Part shown: piece by piece, positions 8,955 through 19,079 of the stretch
Position numbering within the stretch: position 1 is the stretch's first letter
How the letters are laid out: the number at the start of each line of letters is the position of its first letter
Assembly (NCBI RefSeq): GCF_042219855.1
Contig: NZ_JBHJHP010000003.1
Span: forward strand, 248,001-312,000
From: JBHJHP01 sp042219855
Lineage (GTDB): Bacteria > Bacteroidota > Bacteroidia > Bacteroidales > UBA5342
Length of the DNA stretch: 64,000 bases
Direction of reading: 5' to 3'
Notes under the pieces: model-generated
The model's input: only the letters and a program-made list of their open reading frames with translations
Database searches by the model: none
Told to the model about the DNA's origin: nothing
Translations under genes and position numbers: made by a program

Positions 8955-10548
8955 TTTTTGTTTTTTTTAGGTAATTTATCAAGGTCAGCATATTTCTTAT
9001 GTACTGCGATGTGGAGATATATTCCTGATCGGACGGATCACGGTATGGTGAAGTATCGGTTTCATCTCCAACAAAGGTTGTGGCATATTCATCTGTTTCT
9101 GTTTGATCTTTGCCGTCTCCTATATACGGATGACTGGTCATTGCATGTTTGATTAACCATCTGTGTTGATCGTCAAGCGCATTAATAATTTCAATGACCT
9201 GTGCTTTGTCCGGGCTGAATCGATATCCAAAACGGTTAAGATTGTAATATTTTTGGGGTGTTCCTTCATGCATAAAGGGGGCAGGCGTTATGGGAGAATC
9301 TTTGAGAAGCTCACTTACAGGCATTTTAGCGATACGGCTATATTCTTTTTTTAATTGTTCCAATGGAACCCTGCTTTTACCGTAATAGTGGGATGGAAGG
9401 TTCTTGTCATTTTCATCTGTATAGTAACGTCCATATTTTTCATTCGATCCTCTCCGGTGAACATAAACAGGTGCATTCGTTTTAACATTTACAAATGTTG
9501 GATGGGTCCGTTCACCCTCCGTTTTATCCTCCGGAAGTTTGGTCGCTTCAAGCCAACTGATTGCTTTGGGTACACCATTGAGAAATTTTCTGTTCCCTGT
9601 ATACTGGTAAAAACGAAGAAGTAGAAATGCGTTTTCACATGTTGTTGAAGGTAAGTAGGCTAATGGCTCAAAAGTACGTGCACTGGCGGGTTTCATATCC
9701 ATATCCAATTGTTGTGCCCATGCACCACAACTATCCTGTGATTGCAGGTAAAAATCCATACCTTTCCTGATGGGCTCAAGAAAACGTTCTTCGCCGAGGG
9801 TCAGATAACACTGGATCAGGAAATGAATATTCTCCCAGGTTACATCGTCATTAAAGGTGTAATATGAAGTATAGTCAGGAAATCCCTGTTTTATAAAATC
9901 TTCTTTATGCGGATACCGTTGAGGCCATCCACCCGCAGGATACTGGCTTTCCAGTATGAAATTTATGGCTTTATCCAGTGATGGTTTGTATTTTGGATCC
10001 AGTTTCTCAAGATATAACTGCAGCAAAAAGCGGGCAGCATCACTTGAAACATCATCATCGAATGTGGAGTTGCCATAGTAATGCTGAAATTCTTCCAGTC
10101 GCCAACCGTTTTTTCCAATGGTTTTGTACCAGTATTTTAGCGATTTGTCTCCTGCAAAATCCACCATGTAATTCCATCCACCTTCAGGATTCTGTCCCCA
10201 GATAATCGCTGCAGCTGCTTTTTCTGCTGCTTTGTAATAATATTCGTTACCGGTTGTATGATATGCTTCCATAAAGATATGCCCCATGCTGACCGTTCCG
10301 GGATGCTGAAGCCATATCATGGTAGGGTAGGCCTCCATTTCGCCCCAGCGTCTCGACATATCCGGCAGGTAATTCCAGAGATATCCTCCATTTGTACTGA
10401 CGCTGTCCACCATAAACCGTGTGGCATTATACATGGTCTCCTTAATCCTTTCGTTTAAGGTATCTTTTGTCTGACCCAAAAGAATCTCCGCAGAGCAAAT
10501 AGAAATGCCCAGAATTCCCAGGAATAGAAGTGTGGTCTTTTTCATCAT
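8944..10548 (-). CDS. Pectate lyase, PL10-like (PelA family)
   Basis: 534 aa with a signal peptide (MMKKTTLLFLGILGISIC). The helical repeats are typical of the PL10 alpha/alpha toroid: SQYPAGGWPQRYP (about 214-226) followed by YYTFNDDVTWENIHFL, and further on a stretch with WAQQLDMDMKPASARTFEP, the counterpart of the PL10 substrate-binding WARQY...ARAYELP region. The predicted reaction is beta-elimination of de-esterified homogalacturonan in the periplasm. It precedes and overlaps the GH43 gene and lies behind a terminator downstream of susD. The N-terminal 100 residues are less familiar, so an affiliation with a related lyase family is possible. Confidence 0.72.
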   Translation of the reverse strand: MMKKTTLLFLGILGISICSAEILLGQTKDTLNERIKETMYNATRFMVDSVSTNGGYLWNYLPDMSRRWGEMEAYPTMIWLQHPGTVSMGHIFMEAYHTTGNEYYYKAAEKAAAAIIWGQNPEGGWNYMVDFAGDKSLKYWYKTIGKNGWRLEEFQHYYGNSTFDDDVSSDAARFLLQLYLEKLDPKYKPSLDKAINFILESQYPAGGWPQRYPHKEDFIKQGFPDYTSYYTFNDDVTWENIHFLIQCYLTLGEERFLEPIRKGMDFYLQSQDSCGAWAQQLDMDMKPASARTFEPLAYLPSTTCENAFLLLRFYQYTGNRKFLNGVPKAISWLEATKLPEDKTEGERTHPTFVNVKTNAPVYVHRRGSNEKYGRYYTDENDKNLPSHYYGKSRVPLEQLKKEYSRIAKMPVSELLKDSPITPAPFMHEGTPQKYYNLNRFGYRFSPDKAQVIEIINALDDQHRWLIKHAMTSHPYIGDGKDQTETDEYATTFVGDETDTSPYRDPSDQEYISTSQYIRNMLTLINYLKKTKNEE

Positions 10549-10587
10549 GATATGGGTTGGAAGTTAAATTTCTATAGTAAAGAACAA

Positions 10588-10615
10588 AAAGGGAAGCCCA
10601 TACGGACCTCCCTTT
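10588..10615 (-). terminator. Intrinsic terminator downstream of susD
   Basis: On the minus strand, AAAGGGAGGTCC pairs with GGGCTTCCCTTT (12-bp stem with two wobble pairs, loop GTAT) and is followed by a T-rich run. It lies between susD and the pectate lyase, so it can lower or uncouple expression of the two enzymes relative to susCD. Confidence 0.75.
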
Positions 10616-10635
10616 AGTTATTTTGATTTTAACTT

Positions 10636-12801
10636 TTATTGCTGTGGAAAACCATAACCATTGGTGATTTTACCTTCTGAAGTTGATATGGTTTGTGCAG
10701 TTAAAGGATACATGTAAATTGGTGCTATCCCCTGTTGATATCCACGGAATACATATGTGGAATATTCGTCTGAGAAATCGGTAAATTCACCTGTCTCATC
10801 CGACAGTTTGTATCCAACTATGTCGGCTCCCCAGCGTGTTCTTACATATCCCTCAGCCTCGAGTTGTGCAGCTTCGGCACTTTTAGGATCAATGTACCTG
10901 AATAATCCTTTGATTGCTGTGTTGGTATTGTAATCACCATTATATTTGGCACCTATACCTGCACCACCAACATTTTCCCAATCGTTGTACTGGCCTCTCC
11001 AACCCGGGAATAATAACGGATTGGATTCATCGGTACACTGAGTAGTTAAGCGGTAACCCAGTTCGGAACCTGCATCAACTTCTTTGGTCCATACATAACA
11101 GGGAAATTGATTTCCATTCGGGAATGTATAATACCCGTTTGTTTTAAGACCTTCTACCATAGCAGATAGATTTGCTTTAAGTGTTTCAATCATCTCCGGT
11201 AATTTACCGTTACGAATCATGTCCCATTTACGAATTCCTTCACCTGCAAGTTCAAATTTTCTTTCTGTAAGTATTCCATCAAGAAGAGCATCTCCCGATT
11301 TACTGTTGATATAATTATCGACTTTTTCAGACTGCATATCTGAAGGGAATGCACGGCTTCTGACCTTTTTCCAGTTTTCTTTAGCACCGGCCTCGTCACC
11401 TAAAACAGCGTCTACTTCTGCCAGCATTAGAATAACATCGGACATATGCATATATGGATTGTTTACCCCGGATGCCCTTTGTTTTTGATAATACGGAGGA
11501 TTCATGCGGTTTTCATCCCATTTATTGTTACCAAAACCACCATTGGTTTTGTTACCCGGACTCAGGTTTAACAGCGTTTCTCTTCCATTACCCTGACTAC
11601 ATGTTACAGCTACTGTTGCATCACGTCTCATATCATCCGGATCAAAATCGCCATAATAAAACGTAGGTTGCATCCTGCTTTGTCCATAACTTTTACATGG
11701 GAATGCATTGGATCCACCTCCACCGGAAGGACGACCAAAGGCATAAGGCCTTTCGGAGTATACACCCTGAGTTTCAGGTATCTCATAAACGGATTCTGTT
11801 GATATATCAAGATCAAGCATCTGTTGAAACTTATACTGGAACGGGTTTCCGAAAGCTTCCCCATTGGCACCTGTACCTCTTGGATCAGAAGTGATTAACT
11901 CTGCTCCACCCGGGTTGTTAACCAGATCAGTAAGATATTTTTTAGCTTTTTCGTAGAATTTCATATAATCTGTACGACGCTCATAAATACCACCATTATT
12001 TTCAGCACCCATTGTTTCAAACGAAATGGTATTGCCATCCAGATCGTGGTAGAAATCAGCCCCCATATCTGTTCTACGTGTGGAGTATCCTCCTGCAAAA
12101 AGACATAATCTTGCTACAAGTCCTTCTGCATATGTACGTGTCATTCTTGTTTTTACGGATTGTTCATTTTCACCGGCACGGTACATCAGCGGGATCACTT
12201 TTTCAACCTCTTTAATATGGTATTCCCATATGTAGTCACGACCGGTTAAAAAAGAGTCAACTTCCAGACTGGAAACCTGGTTAACAATATCTCCAAAATA
12301 CCGGGTTAATTCATAATAAATGGTTGCACGAAGTGTAACAGCCTGACCATAAATATTGGAAAGATCTGTTGGCGTTCCATTGGTGATCCATTCCTGATAT
12401 AAATCGGTGGCTTCATAGTTTGTGATGAGCTGATTACAGGTTGAAATCACACTATAACCTCTTTCCCATCCTGTTTGACCGATATCAATATTTGCCCATG
12501 CTGACGTTCCTCCGTAATATAAATTTTCAGGAATATGGCGTTCCTGATCCGCATATTTCTCAGGATGACGTTCTGCATCTGAACTACATACACTCAGTTC
12601 GTAAAACATACCGTTTGAGTGAATTCTACTGTCTCTCCATACATCATAAGCTCCGTCCAGTAAAGCCATTGCACTTGAAGGATCAGAAAGTACATCGCCC
12701 AGCGTTGTGTCTGAAGGTGATGATTGCTCAAGAAAATCCTTACAAGAAGTACTGATGAGTACTGCTCCTATGATCGTTAAAATATATACTATCCTTTTCA
12801 T
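10636..12801 (-). CDS. SusD/RagB-family outer-membrane glycan-binding lipoprotein
   Basis: 721 aa. The N-terminus has a signal peptide with lipobox LISTSC (Cys20) followed by KDFLEQSSPSD, the characteristic SusD beginning. SusD proteins form a lid over the SusC channel and bind the target glycan at the cell surface through TPR-like helices. The C-terminal region has the usual signature with a stretch LTERKFELAGEGIRKWDMIR, then ends in YMYPLTAQTI. It is longer than the common 500-600 residues, with extra loops in the middle. It is 26 bp downstream of susC and probably in one transcript. Confidence 0.93.
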   Translation of the reverse strand: MKRIVYILTIIGAVLISTSCKDFLEQSSPSDTTLGDVLSDPSSAMALLDGAYDVWRDSRIHSNGMFYELSVCSSDAERHPEKYADQERHIPENLYYGGTSAWANIDIGQTGWERGYSVISTCNQLITNYEATDLYQEWITNGTPTDLSNIYGQAVTLRATIYYELTRYFGDIVNQVSSLEVDSFLTGRDYIWEYHIKEVEKVIPLMYRAGENEQSVKTRMTRTYAEGLVARLCLFAGGYSTRRTDMGADFYHDLDGNTISFETMGAENNGGIYERRTDYMKFYEKAKKYLTDLVNNPGGAELITSDPRGTGANGEAFGNPFQYKFQQMLDLDISTESVYEIPETQGVYSERPYAFGRPSGGGGSNAFPCKSYGQSRMQPTFYYGDFDPDDMRRDATVAVTCSQGNGRETLLNLSPGNKTNGGFGNNKWDENRMNPPYYQKQRASGVNNPYMHMSDVILMLAEVDAVLGDEAGAKENWKKVRSRAFPSDMQSEKVDNYINSKSGDALLDGILTERKFELAGEGIRKWDMIRNGKLPEMIETLKANLSAMVEGLKTNGYYTFPNGNQFPCYVWTKEVDAGSELGYRLTTQCTDESNPLLFPGWRGQYNDWENVGGAGIGAKYNGDYNTNTAIKGLFRYIDPKSAEAAQLEAEGYVRTRWGADIVGYKLSDETGEFTDFSDEYSTYVFRGYQQGIAPIYMYPLTAQTISTSEGKITNGYGFPQQ

Positions 12802-12827
12802 ATGTATTAAATTATTCTCTGTTAAAA

Positions 12828-15800
12828 TTAAAAATCAACATTTAACCCAAAAGTATATGTTCTGGCTCTTGGATATGCGCCAAAGTTAAGCCCTGGAGTC
12901 GCATATTCTCCTTTGCCTTCGTTTGTACTGACCTCCGGATCAAGACCTGAAAAGCTTGTAATAGTAAGCAGATTACCTCCGGTAAAATACAAACGAATTC
13001 TGTCAATTGATATTTTACTGGTTAACTGTTTCGGTAACGAATACCCAACAGTTAAGGTATTCATACGTAGATAATCTGATTTCTCAAACCATTCAGAAAG
13101 TACCAGACCAAATTCCTGATAAGGTGTGTGGTATCTTGCATTCATATTTATTGCATTCAGTTGATCAGGATTTGTTACAGCTACGAGATCACCGGATTCA
13201 TTAATGTTGTAATACTTGTACGAATCTTTTATGAAACTTAAACTGTTTGATCCAAAAGTGTAGTCTTTTCTTCCTGTAGTATTCAGGAGTTTTGCGATGT
13301 TATAAACATGTCCACCCAATGCATAGGCGAAGCTTGTGCTAAGGTCAATACCCTTAAAGTAAACATTTAAACCAAAACCACCGGTATGACGGGGAATGAC
13401 CTCTCCAAGTGTAGTTGCATCATCTGAAGTAATCTTTCCATCACCATTGGTATCCTTAATTTTTAATGCACCCGGGAATATTTGTGTCGATACATCAACA
13501 GCAGTTCCTGTAGAGTCCATACGTACAACATTGAACGGGTTAGGATAGTTACCTATTTCATTGAAATTATCGTAATAAGGCACACCATCCTTTAAAGTGT
13601 ATTGTCCGGAATTACTGTCATAATTGAAGTCGCTGGTATTATAATAGCCTTCATATACATAACCTTGTACAGTTCCAACAGGAGTTCCTTCTTTGAACAG
13701 GAATTCTTTTCTTGGATAAGTTGACGTTGAATTCCAATCCGTTCCGTAGGCGGTAATTATACCTTCTTTCAGTTTTTCAATATTATTCTTGTTATAGTTA
13801 TAAGTTGCATTAAAGCTGACAGTGAAGTCTTTTTTACGAATAATATCAGCATTAAATGCAACTTCAATCCCTTTATTGGACGTTTTACCTATATTTTCAA
13901 ATTTGGTTGTGAAACCACTTGCCGGTAATGTTGGAATTTCTCCCAATAGGTCTTTCGTATAATTTGAGTACAATTCAAATGAACCGTAAATTCTTCCGTT
14001 GAATACACTATAATCCAACCCAATGTTTCTTGATACGGTTGTTTCCCATTTAAGGTCGGGATTAGGATATACACCGATAGCATCGTATGTAATAACACCA
14101 TTATCAGAGAAGTTTACAGAGTATAATGCATTCCAAGCACTGTAAGGGATATTATCAGAACCTGCGGATCCTACAGATAATCGTAGTTTTAAATTATCAA
14201 GCCATCCCTGCGTATTCTCCATAAAAGTTTCATCGGATACACGCCATCCCAAAGCACCTGAAGGGAAATATCCCCAACGTTTGTTAGGTGCAAATTTTGA
14301 TGATCCATCAGCTCTCATTGTTGCGGTTAATAAGTAACGGCCTTTAAATCCGTAATTTAAACGTCCAAAATAAGAGTTTGTAGTGGAAGCAACACCAATG
14401 TCGTTATAGAAATCAAAATTCAGTTTTTTGATCGGGTATAATCCTGATTCTTCGTCGAATGTTGAAATCTCAGCAAATTGTATTTTTGCAATGGCAGTTT
14501 CAAAATCAAAGTTTGCAGGATAGCTCTGTCCGAATATTCTGGATGTTGTTCCCTGTGATTTCGTAAACTCCATACCACCAAGAATGCTAAGATCATGTTC
14601 CCCAAGGCCCTGTACTTTCCAGAATGCTGTAGTTGTTGAACGGTATGAATATCCTCTGCCAAGGTCTATTCTGGCTCTTCTGTCAGATACCCTGTTGTTT
14701 GCATCAGGTAACGCAATACCCGCATTATAGTATTGATTCTCATTATATCGACGGCTACCTCCAATTTCAGTTCTCAGTGTAAGCCCTTTAACCACCTCCC
14801 AGTTAATATAACCTAAGCCTCTGAATCTTTGAAGATATCTTATGTCTTCAATATTAATAGTTTCCTGATACGGATCATATGTCATATCCACATTTACGTC
14901 ACCATTACCAAAACCGGAAGGAATCGGATCATACTGACCAAGAGGATTATCAATAGGTCTGAACCGGTAGGCAGAAGATAAGATTGAACCTACACCATTC
15001 GATGTACTTTCGTTACCTTCATTACGACTTTGAATATAATTCAGGTTTAAACCGATTTTAAAATTCTTATACAATTCGTGATCCAGTTTAAACTGAAGAT
15101 TATGACGCTTATAACCTGATTTGATTTTAATACCATCATCTGTAATTGTATTTGCGTTAATCGCAAACATGGTTTTTTCCGTTGCTGTTGATACGCTGAT
15201 ATTGTGTTCACTTGATAACCAGCCACTACGTAATAAATCATCTGTGTAATTATGAATCGGAACACTCGCGTAATCATTCCATGCATCCATTCCTGAATGA
15301 CCCAAAGCGTTTACATTCGCTGTTCCAAGTCCGTAGTACAAAGCAAAATCATCACCCCAGCTTTGTTGCATGGCAGTCATGTAACTCCAGCCATGTAAAA
15401 GATAGTCCTGGGTATTCAGTGGTTCAAGCGTTTTGGCTATTTCTTTTGACTGCATGTATGTACTGTAAGATACTTTGGTGGTACCTTTCGGATTATTCAA
15501 TCCTTTTGTGGTGACAAGAATAACACCGTTTGCTCCTCTTGCACCGTATATTGCTGTTGAAGATGCATCCTTTAGTACATCAATTGATTCAATCTGATCT
15601 GCCGGGATTTCGCTCAGTGAAACACCTTGTATACCGTCAACCACAACCAGAGGATCATTAGATTGTGTTATAGAACCTCCACCACGGATACGAATTTTGA
15701 TATCAGCACCCGGTCGGCCGTCCTGGGCGCTTACTGTAACACCCGATAACTTACCCTGCATTGCCTGAGCAACGTTTGCTACAGGGGTCTGTACCAGTTC

Positions 15801-16232
15801 ATCTGTTTTGATTGAAGAAACAGCACCGGTTAAATCGCGTTTGGTTGTCACACCATAACCAATGGCAACAACTTCGTCCAGACCTATGCTTGATTCTTCC
15901 AGTTTTACATTAATGGTTGACTGACCTGTAAATGGAATTTCTACAGTCTGCATACCAATAAAAGAGTAGACGATAACCGCTGTTCCATCCGGAACATTGA
16001 ATGTATAGTTACCATCAATGTCGGTAATTACACCTGTTGCAGTTCCTTTGGCTACGACATTTACTCCCGGAAGTGGATCTCCGGTTTTAGAGTCTGTAAC
16101 TTTACCTTTTACTGTTTGAGTTTGTGCAAAAACGCCAAACGTTGTAATTAAAAGTGCTGCAATTGTTACTGCAACCTTTCGGGAAATATAAAACCCGGGT
16201 TGCAAAAGGGATTTTTTCATAAAATTTGCCAT
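12828..16232 (-). CDS. SusC/RagA TonB-dependent outer-membrane transporter
   Basis: 1134 aa; translation may start at the internal ATG giving MKKSLLQPGF, four codons in. Signal peptide to about residue 36, then a carboxypeptidase-regulatory-like domain (about 40-115, starting VKGKVTDSKTGDPLPGVNV), then the plug with the RagA signature ending in GANGVILVTTK (about 233-243), then a long 22-strand barrel ending TYTFGLNVDF with a terminal Phe. It imports oligosaccharides under TonB power, working with the adjacent SusD. No ECF sigma/anti-sigma or hybrid two-component regulator is next to it, and there is no STN domain at its N-terminus. Confidence 0.95.
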   Translation of the reverse strand: MANFMKKSLLQPGFYISRKVAVTIAALLITTFGVFAQTQTVKGKVTDSKTGDPLPGVNVVAKGTATGVITDIDGNYTFNVPDGTAVIVYSFIGMQTVEIPFTGQSTINVKLEESSIGLDEVVAIGYGVTTKRDLTGAVSSIKTDELVQTPVANVAQAMQGKLSGVTVSAQDGRPGADIKIRIRGGGSITQSNDPLVVVDGIQGVSLSEIPADQIESIDVLKDASSTAIYGARGANGVILVTTKGLNNPKGTTKVSYSTYMQSKEIAKTLEPLNTQDYLLHGWSYMTAMQQSWGDDFALYYGLGTANVNALGHSGMDAWNDYASVPIHNYTDDLLRSGWLSSEHNISVSTATEKTMFAINANTITDDGIKIKSGYKRHNLQFKLDHELYKNFKIGLNLNYIQSRNEGNESTSNGVGSILSSAYRFRPIDNPLGQYDPIPSGFGNGDVNVDMTYDPYQETINIEDIRYLQRFRGLGYINWEVVKGLTLRTEIGGSRRYNENQYYNAGIALPDANNRVSDRRARIDLGRGYSYRSTTTAFWKVQGLGEHDLSILGGMEFTKSQGTTSRIFGQSYPANFDFETAIAKIQFAEISTFDEESGLYPIKKLNFDFYNDIGVASTTNSYFGRLNYGFKGRYLLTATMRADGSSKFAPNKRWGYFPSGALGWRVSDETFMENTQGWLDNLKLRLSVGSAGSDNIPYSAWNALYSVNFSDNGVITYDAIGVYPNPDLKWETTVSRNIGLDYSVFNGRIYGSFELYSNYTKDLLGEIPTLPASGFTTKFENIGKTSNKGIEVAFNADIIRKKDFTVSFNATYNYNKNNIEKLKEGIITAYGTDWNSTSTYPRKEFLFKEGTPVGTVQGYVYEGYYNTSDFNYDSNSGQYTLKDGVPYYDNFNEIGNYPNPFNVVRMDSTGTAVDVSTQIFPGALKIKDTNGDGKITSDDATTLGEVIPRHTGGFGLNVYFKGIDLSTSFAYALGGHVYNIAKLLNTTGRKDYTFGSNSLSFIKDSYKYYNINESGDLVAVTNPDQLNAINMNARYHTPYQEFGLVLSEWFEKSDYLRMNTLTVGYSLPKQLTSKISIDRIRLYFTGGNLLTITSFSGLDPEVSTNEGKGEYATPGLNFGAYPRARTYTFGLNVDF

Positions 16233-16825
16233 ACTTTTTTAGTTAAGTAAATTATAATTGTTTCAATCTGTTTATAAAATTTCGCTATGCGTAAAGTCTT
16301 TGAGGTTTTAATTCACATGTTGATTCAAAGCATGTGGTTTTTTTATCTTGTTCTCATCAATAGCGACTTTTCAATATACGAAATTGTTAAAAATAATTAA
16401 CAATCAATAGTCTTTTTATATCAATTATGGGGATTATTTTCCCAAAAAGCGGGATGGGTATAACGGTATCCTGCCATATTCAGCACGCTAAGGCACTTAT
16501 AATGGCAGCCTTAAATTTTATGTGTCGTATATTCAGTGTGTTAATAAAATTTATCGTTCTGAGGACATTTTTAAGTAATGTTTACAGAATGTGTTATACA
16601 AATGAAACCACAGGTCTTTTTAATATTAAGTTTAAACCGCACTTTCCCTTATTATACCTCGAAATACAACCCGCTATGGGTTCAGGTGTATTCAGTGCTC
16701 GCTCTTATTCTGTTAAAAATAATCAGTGTATTTCACTTCTTAACTCAGGTCAATGACATTGGAATGCTAAGCCGATAATTTTGTTTTCCATGGTATATTC
16801 TTTTCTTCATTTTTATTTTCTCATT
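16233..16825. other. Upstream region of susC, no gene supported
   Basis: 593 bp. It must contain the susC promoter on the minus strand, but I see no clear TAnnTTTG box there. A plus-strand open frame of 109 codons (16427-16756) has no recognisable features and is not called. Confidence 0.5.
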
Positions 16826-16960
16826 TCAGTGATTGACTGAAAGTGCTAACAGGATTCCAGTCATAACCAACAAAATTTCACCGATGGCGTACCGCAGGTA
16901 AGCGGCAACCCTGTTTTGAGCAGCCAGTTTTTGCCTGATATTTCTGAAGATTGAAATCAT
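16826..16960 (-). pseudogene. Truncated DUF6090-family gene, 44 codons
   Basis: A short frame starting MISIFRNIRQKLAAQN and reading through YLRYAIGEILLVMTGILLAL before a stop. It copies the N-terminal amphipathic stretch plus single transmembrane helix of the three full-length DUF6090 proteins just upstream (257, 272 and 240 aa), then ends where they continue for another 200 residues. It is most likely a remnant of a tandem duplication; a free-standing 44-aa membrane peptide cannot be excluded. Confidence 0.65.
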
Positions 16961-16974
16961 TTGGTGTACTTTAG

Positions 16975-17748
16975 CTATTCTAATTTCTTTAATTCCTTAT
17001 CTATATCTTTAATCAAAGCATTTGCATCTTTATCAACTTTTTTCAAATTCCGTTCAATCATCCAGTAATATTGATTTTTTAAACTTCTTAAAAAATAGAG
17101 AAACACTTTGTCATGTTTCAACCCGTCATAATCATTCGGAATCATACGTGGGTTTAAATCGATTACATTTCCGGTCTGTTCAAATTTCTGTTGGTCTCCA
17201 TTCCATAACGCATTAAATCGTGTATTGAAAATAGTTTTACTGGCGTCTTCAATAATTGAAAAATATCTGCTTACATCAGTTTTAAGATAATTGTCCGAGT
17301 AAGCGTAATATCCTACAATTTCATAGCGTAGTTTCTCATTTGAGATAAGGTTTAAGTTGTATGACTTTAACGTTTCAAATACTTCGTTGTTGGTTGCGAG
17401 CCTCCAGGTTTGGGTTATCCGGCCAAAATGCAAGGAAAGAGAGTCATTGTAGGGCAAATCTCGTTCAAAACCTGATAAAAGAATGTTAATCGATTCCCCG
17501 GATAACTCATATTGCTTCTGCATCCAATTTGAGTTTTCTAAATCTTCATTTAAGGTCCGCTTAAAACCTTTCAGGAACTGTATTTCTTCATGTTTATGTT
17601 TTCTTTGTTCATTCCGGTTGTTTACCTGCAAGGCAATTAAAATTCCAATTACGACCAACAGAATTTCACCAATGGCATAACGAATATAGCTTCCTGCCTT
17701 ATTTTCGGCGGCCAGATTTCGACGGATGTTTTTAAAGAAGCGGAACAT
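16975..17748 (-). CDS. DUF6090-family membrane protein
   Basis: 257 aa. Residues 1-45 are the family signature: a basic amphipathic start (MFRFFKNIRRNLAAENK), then YIRYAIGEILLVVIGILIAL as one transmembrane helix followed by QVNNRNE. The remaining 210 residues are helical, probably periplasmic, and diverge strongly from the neighbouring paralogs. The function is unknown. It is 14 bp from the 44-codon remnant and 18 bp downstream of the DUF3500 gene. Conserved N-terminus with variable C-terminus is the pattern across all copies here. Confidence 0.85.
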   Translation of the reverse strand: MFRFFKNIRRNLAAENKAGSYIRYAIGEILLVVIGILIALQVNNRNEQRKHKHEEIQFLKGFKRTLNEDLENSNWMQKQYELSGESINILLSGFERDLPYNDSLSLHFGRITQTWRLATNNEVFETLKSYNLNLISNEKLRYEIVGYYAYSDNYLKTDVSRYFSIIEDASKTIFNTRFNALWNGDQQKFEQTGNVIDLNPRMIPNDYDGLKHDKVFLYFLRSLKNQYYWMIERNLKKVDKDANALIKDIDKELKKLE

Positions 17749-17766
17749 ATATGACCCCTTAAAAGA

Positions 17767-18837
17767 TTAATAATTATGATCCTCAAGATAGTGTTCTTTC
17801 AGGATGTCTTCCCCGAAATCATTGCCTTTCTCCCGCCATATCGAATGTATGTGGTTTCCGTTCTGCTGAAACCCCATGTTATCGAATTCAATGATAAAGC
17901 CCGGGCTGTTGATCACATAATAATGAGCCTTCTGAGCCACGTAGCTTCCAATCCATGCAAAATAGATGCTGTCCAAATCTGTCTTGTAAAATTTATCCAG
18001 GTATTCACGAGCCTTGTCATGCTCCAGATTATTTATGTATTCTGTAACAATGTACTTCAAGTATTCCTGTTGATCCGGCGTCAGTTCACTCGCTTTAATC
18101 CCTTCGTAAGTTGTCAAGCGCTGTGAACTGTTAGGACTGGTGATAATATCTGCCGGAACATCCCGGCTTAGGGTCGCAATGGCCTGCTGACCTTCTGACA
18201 GGGCATTGATCAGCTGAAAACCATAGTCCTCCTCCTTGCTTAATATTTGCAGACCGGCATATTTGGTTGTATGAACCTCGGCAGGATCGGTACCCAGAAA
18301 AAATGGCGTAACCGAAAAATGATCACCAAGGGCAGAGACGTTGATGGAAATATGATGGCCTGTAAACTGAAATCCCCACGGTTTAGTTCCGCCCGGTTGG
18401 CCCCAGATGGCGATGTAATAATTGCCATACTTCCAGTTCAAGTCCCTCAGATACTTCATTGCTTCATCGTTGATCTCCTTCTTTTTGTAGGCCGTCTCAT
18501 ACACTTCATTTAAAATATCATCCAGCATCATGATGCCCGTGGTCTTTAAATAACCCTGTGAACTTAACAGGGTTGTCAGCACATGATGAAACTGAATCTT
18601 GCTCTGTTCTGACAAATCACCATACCGGATGCCCGGCCGTTTTGCAAGGCCGACAGGCAGGTTTGTCCATTTTGTCCGCGATGTGTCGCTAAACTGATAA
18701 CTGACCTTTTGTAGCTGATCAGCATTCAGGGTATGCATGAACGCCACCAGTTGTTGCCCGATTTTTTGGCTGCTTTGACCACTGATTCCGCTGGTTGCAA
18801 TCAGAAAGATCACGATTAAAATTCCTGTTCTTTTCAT
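17767..18837 (-). CDS. DUF3500-domain exported protein
   Basis: 356 aa with a signal peptide (MKRTGILIVIFLIATSGISGQ). The rest matches DUF3500 as I know it: a central stretch with WGFQFTGHHISINVSALGD (about 155-173), then TPFFLGTDPAEV, EEDYGFQLINAL and LSEGQQAIA, and a C-terminal part containing HIHSIWREKGNDFGED. The function is not established; the conserved His and Glu residues hint at metal binding, which is inference. It sits inside the DUF6090 cluster, between one paralog downstream and two upstream. Confidence 0.8.
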   Translation of the reverse strand: MKRTGILIVIFLIATSGISGQSSQKIGQQLVAFMHTLNADQLQKVSYQFSDTSRTKWTNLPVGLAKRPGIRYGDLSEQSKIQFHHVLTTLLSSQGYLKTTGIMMLDDILNEVYETAYKKKEINDEAMKYLRDLNWKYGNYYIAIWGQPGGTKPWGFQFTGHHISINVSALGDHFSVTPFFLGTDPAEVHTTKYAGLQILSKEEDYGFQLINALSEGQQAIATLSRDVPADIITSPNSSQRLTTYEGIKASELTPDQQEYLKYIVTEYINNLEHDKAREYLDKFYKTDLDSIYFAWIGSYVAQKAHYYVINSPGFIIEFDNMGFQQNGNHIHSIWREKGNDFGEDILKEHYLEDHNY

Positions 18838-18911
18838 TAGACAGACTTTTTTGAATATTTGGAATACTATTTTAATTCATTGTTGTCCGGTTAAACATCA
18901 ATATTACTTAA

Positions 18912-19072
18912 AGATTCTTCGCTTCATTTTATTACGCTCAGAATGACAGTCTCTTAGGTTCATATGGGGCTGGAGGATGGGTTGGTTTGCTTCAGATTCG
19001 AAAAACACCCCATCCTCCAGCCCAAGGGCCAGCAACTGCCGGTCATTCCGGGTGGGTGAAGCGAGGAATCTC
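18912..19072. repeat. Nested palindromic intergenic repeat (REP/MITE-like)
   Basis: Outer arms AGATTCTTCGCTTCA (18912 on) and the reverse complement of AGATTCCTCGCTTCA (ending 19072) enclose GAATGAC/GTCATTC arms, and inside these a perfect 15-bp inverted repeat GGGCTGGAGGATGGG (18967-18981) / CCCATCCTCCAGCCC (19009-19023) with a 27-nt loop. It lies between two minus-strand genes and may also terminate transcription. The outer arm sequence resembles a repeat family common in several phyla. Confidence 0.75.
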
Positions 19073-19079
19073 TGAAGCT

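Noticed and set aside
16427..16756. Plus-strand open frame of 109 codons upstream of susC
   Set aside because: No start context, domain or signal is recognisable, and it fills the regulatory region of a divergent gene.
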